7,070 nt of DNA, taken from contig JBFLVQ010000497.1 in the NCBI GenBank assembly GCA_040758525.1, positions 1 to 7,070 on the forward strand. Reading direction: 5' to 3'. The position numbers and the translations under genes are program-made. Shown here one piece after another: positions 5,953 through 7,070 of the stretch. Numbering within the stretch: the stretch's first letter is position 1; every line of letters begins with the position of its first letter. A model generated the notes under the pieces. It ran no database searches. It worked only from the letters and a program-made list of their open reading frames with translations, and was not told the origin of the DNA. Source of the DNA: JBFLVQ01 sp040758525. Its GTDB lineage: Bacteria > Acidobacteriota > Blastocatellia > Chloracidobacteriales > JADJPF01.

Positions 5953-7070
5953 CTATTTTGCCTCTCGTGAATTAAAAAACTTGCGCCGAAACGCTTCATG
6001 ACGTTGACGCGCACGTTCCATTAGCCTTGCGTATTCAGGCTCATCATGTACCTTCTCAAGTAAGACATCGCTAATAAAATAGGGATAACAGAAGAAACCT
6101 AGTTCAATGCTATGAGTAAGTGTACGTAGGGCCGCGGTCTTATCACCTACTACGGCATAAGCTTGGGCCAGTTTATAGACAGTTTCGCCATCATATACGC
6201 CCCGTTCCATCATCCTCTTTTCTGTATCCTGCAATAGCGTTAATGCCTCTTGGGGCTGATTGGTAAGCACAAGTAGAAATGCTTTGCCAAACTTAGGAAG
6301 AATCGAAACCGTAGCGTCGAGCTGGTAGGCACGTTCAAAATGGGCCATTGCCCGCGGCATATCCTTCATATGGTAATATCCAAAGCCACGGTAGAAGATA
6401 AATAATGGATCTTCACGCAAGGGCAGACTTTTAGTAAATTTCTCATACTGGCCATCGTATAGATAGGTATTAAAAGCACGCCCTGCTATCCCCACATCCA
6501 GTTGTAATGCTAATTCACCCTCCTGAATAGATTCTGTTAACATACCGGCATAACGGTAGGCATAGCTGAGATCCCAATGCGCACGGGCATGATTGGGGCT
6601 GAGCTTAATCACTTCTCTTAACATAGGCACTGCCTCTTCGACCCGGTTTGTCTCTGTAAACAATTGCGCAAAAAAGATCCGTGCTTCTAGCTGATCACCA
6701 TTAAGGGCTAGTGCCTTCTCACAAGCAGCTTGCGCCTTTTGATAATATTCGCGTCCACCAAACTGCTGTGTTGCTATGGCATTGTAAGCGCGGCCTAAAT
6801 AGGCCCAGGCAGGGGCATAGTTGGGATCGAGGGTAACAGATTTTTCTAGCATATCGACGGAGAGGCGAAAATTGTATGCCAATAATAACTCGCGTCCACG
6901 TAAACAGTATTCATAAGCAAGTAGATTGGTGGGTACCTCACGTTTGACACGATCTACTTCGGCGGCAGTAAGGTTGAGTGCCAATCCTTTTACAATTTCA
7001 TCAGCCACACGATCCTGTACAGTAAGCAATTTCTCATATTTTATATCGATCGTTTCACGCCAGAGGATCT
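5953..7070 (-). CDS. TolB-like/TPR protein, paralogue of the neighbouring kinase, C-terminal part
   Basis: The last 371 residues of a protein whose start lies right of the window. The frame stays open to the edge: the codons before the TTG at 7029 read ILWRETIDIKYEK, matching ILWRDTINVKYER of the neighbouring kinase. The TTG is therefore internal. Content: the end of a TolB-like domain (LLTVQDRVADEIVKGLALNLTAAEV), then TPR-type repeats (LEKSVTLDPNYAPAWAYLG, RVEEAVPMLREVIKLSPN, and others), then the shared tail GFFCYPYF and RQRHEAFRRKFF. By eye it aligns without large gaps to about residues 452-818 of the kinase, with well over half of positions identical, so the two are tandem duplicates. A kinase domain further upstream is likely but not visible; a TPR-only sensor is the alternative. 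On the minus strand it precedes the kinase by 93-99 bp, so the two may be co-transcribed unless the hairpin between them blocks read-through. Confidence 0.9.
   Translation of the reverse strand, partial: ILWRETIDIKYEKLLTVQDRVADEIVKGLALNLTAAEVDRVKREVPTNLLAYEYCLRGRELLLAYNFRLSVDMLEKSVTLDPNYAPAWAYLGRAYNAIATQQFGGREYYQKAQAACEKALALNGDQLEARIFFAQLFTETNRVEEAVPMLREVIKLSPNHARAHWDLSYAYRYAGMLTESIQEGELALQLDVGIAGRAFNTYLYDGQYEKFTKSLPLREDPLFIFYRGFGYYHMKDMPRAMAHFERAYQLDATVSILPKFGKAFLLVLTNQPQEALTLLQDTEKRMMERGVYDGETVYKLAQAYAVVGDKTAALRTLTHSIELGFFCYPYFISDVLLEKVHDEPEYARLMERARQRHEAFRRKFFNSREAK

Noticed and set aside
7027..7029. TTG as the start of the right-hand gene
   Set aside because: The frame stays open upstream to the window edge and the extra codons align with the TolB-like domain of the kinase paralogue, so the gene is truncated by the window rather than starting here.

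Overview
The window looks like a piece of bacterial chromosome of moderate to low GC, most likely from an Acidobacteriota (Blastocatellia-like) relative. That placement is inferred from protein style. The Ser/Thr kinase has the activation loop and C-lobe wording typical of acidobacterial Pkn-type kinases (TDP..VLGT..YMSPEQARG, DERTDIFSLGVVLYEM). It is fused through one membrane segment to a TolB-like plus TPR region ending in a GFFCYPYF...RRKFF-type tail. No rRNA, tRNA or housekeeping marker is present to confirm it.

Layout. (1) Positions 2-928, + strand: the C-terminal CHAT (caspase-like) protease domain of a protein that begins left of the window, with an intact His/Cys dyad. (2) Positions 952-1662, - strand, convergent with it: a soluble coiled-coil protein that resembles the adaptor-like proteins of bacterial caspase/CHAT/STAND conflict systems. 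It has a strong Shine-Dalgarno, a near-consensus promoter and an operator-like dyad centred on the -10. (3) Positions 1663-1842: a 180-bp divergent promoter region. (4) Positions 1843-3393, + strand: a multi-pass GT-C (family 39/83-like) lipid-linked-sugar glycosyltransferase with a GTG start. (5) Positions 3394-5853, - strand: a complete membrane-anchored Ser/Thr kinase-TolB-like-TPR protein whose stop codon directly abuts that of the glycosyltransferase. (6) Positions 5860-5952: a 93-bp spacer with degenerate 7-nt repeats and a long hairpin. (7) Positions 5953-7070, - strand: the C-terminal part of a second, paralogous TolB-like/TPR protein that runs off the right edge.

Functionally the window has three blocks: a possible protease-centred conflict module on the left, a lone envelope glycosyltransferase in the middle, and a tandem pair of sensor kinase paralogues on the right. 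Only the left pair and the right pair have a sequence-based reason to be linked. No sequence evidence ties the glycosyltransferase to either. The most interesting candidates for something little described are the CHAT/coiled-coil pair with its dyad-covered promoter, and the structured spacer between the kinase paralogues.
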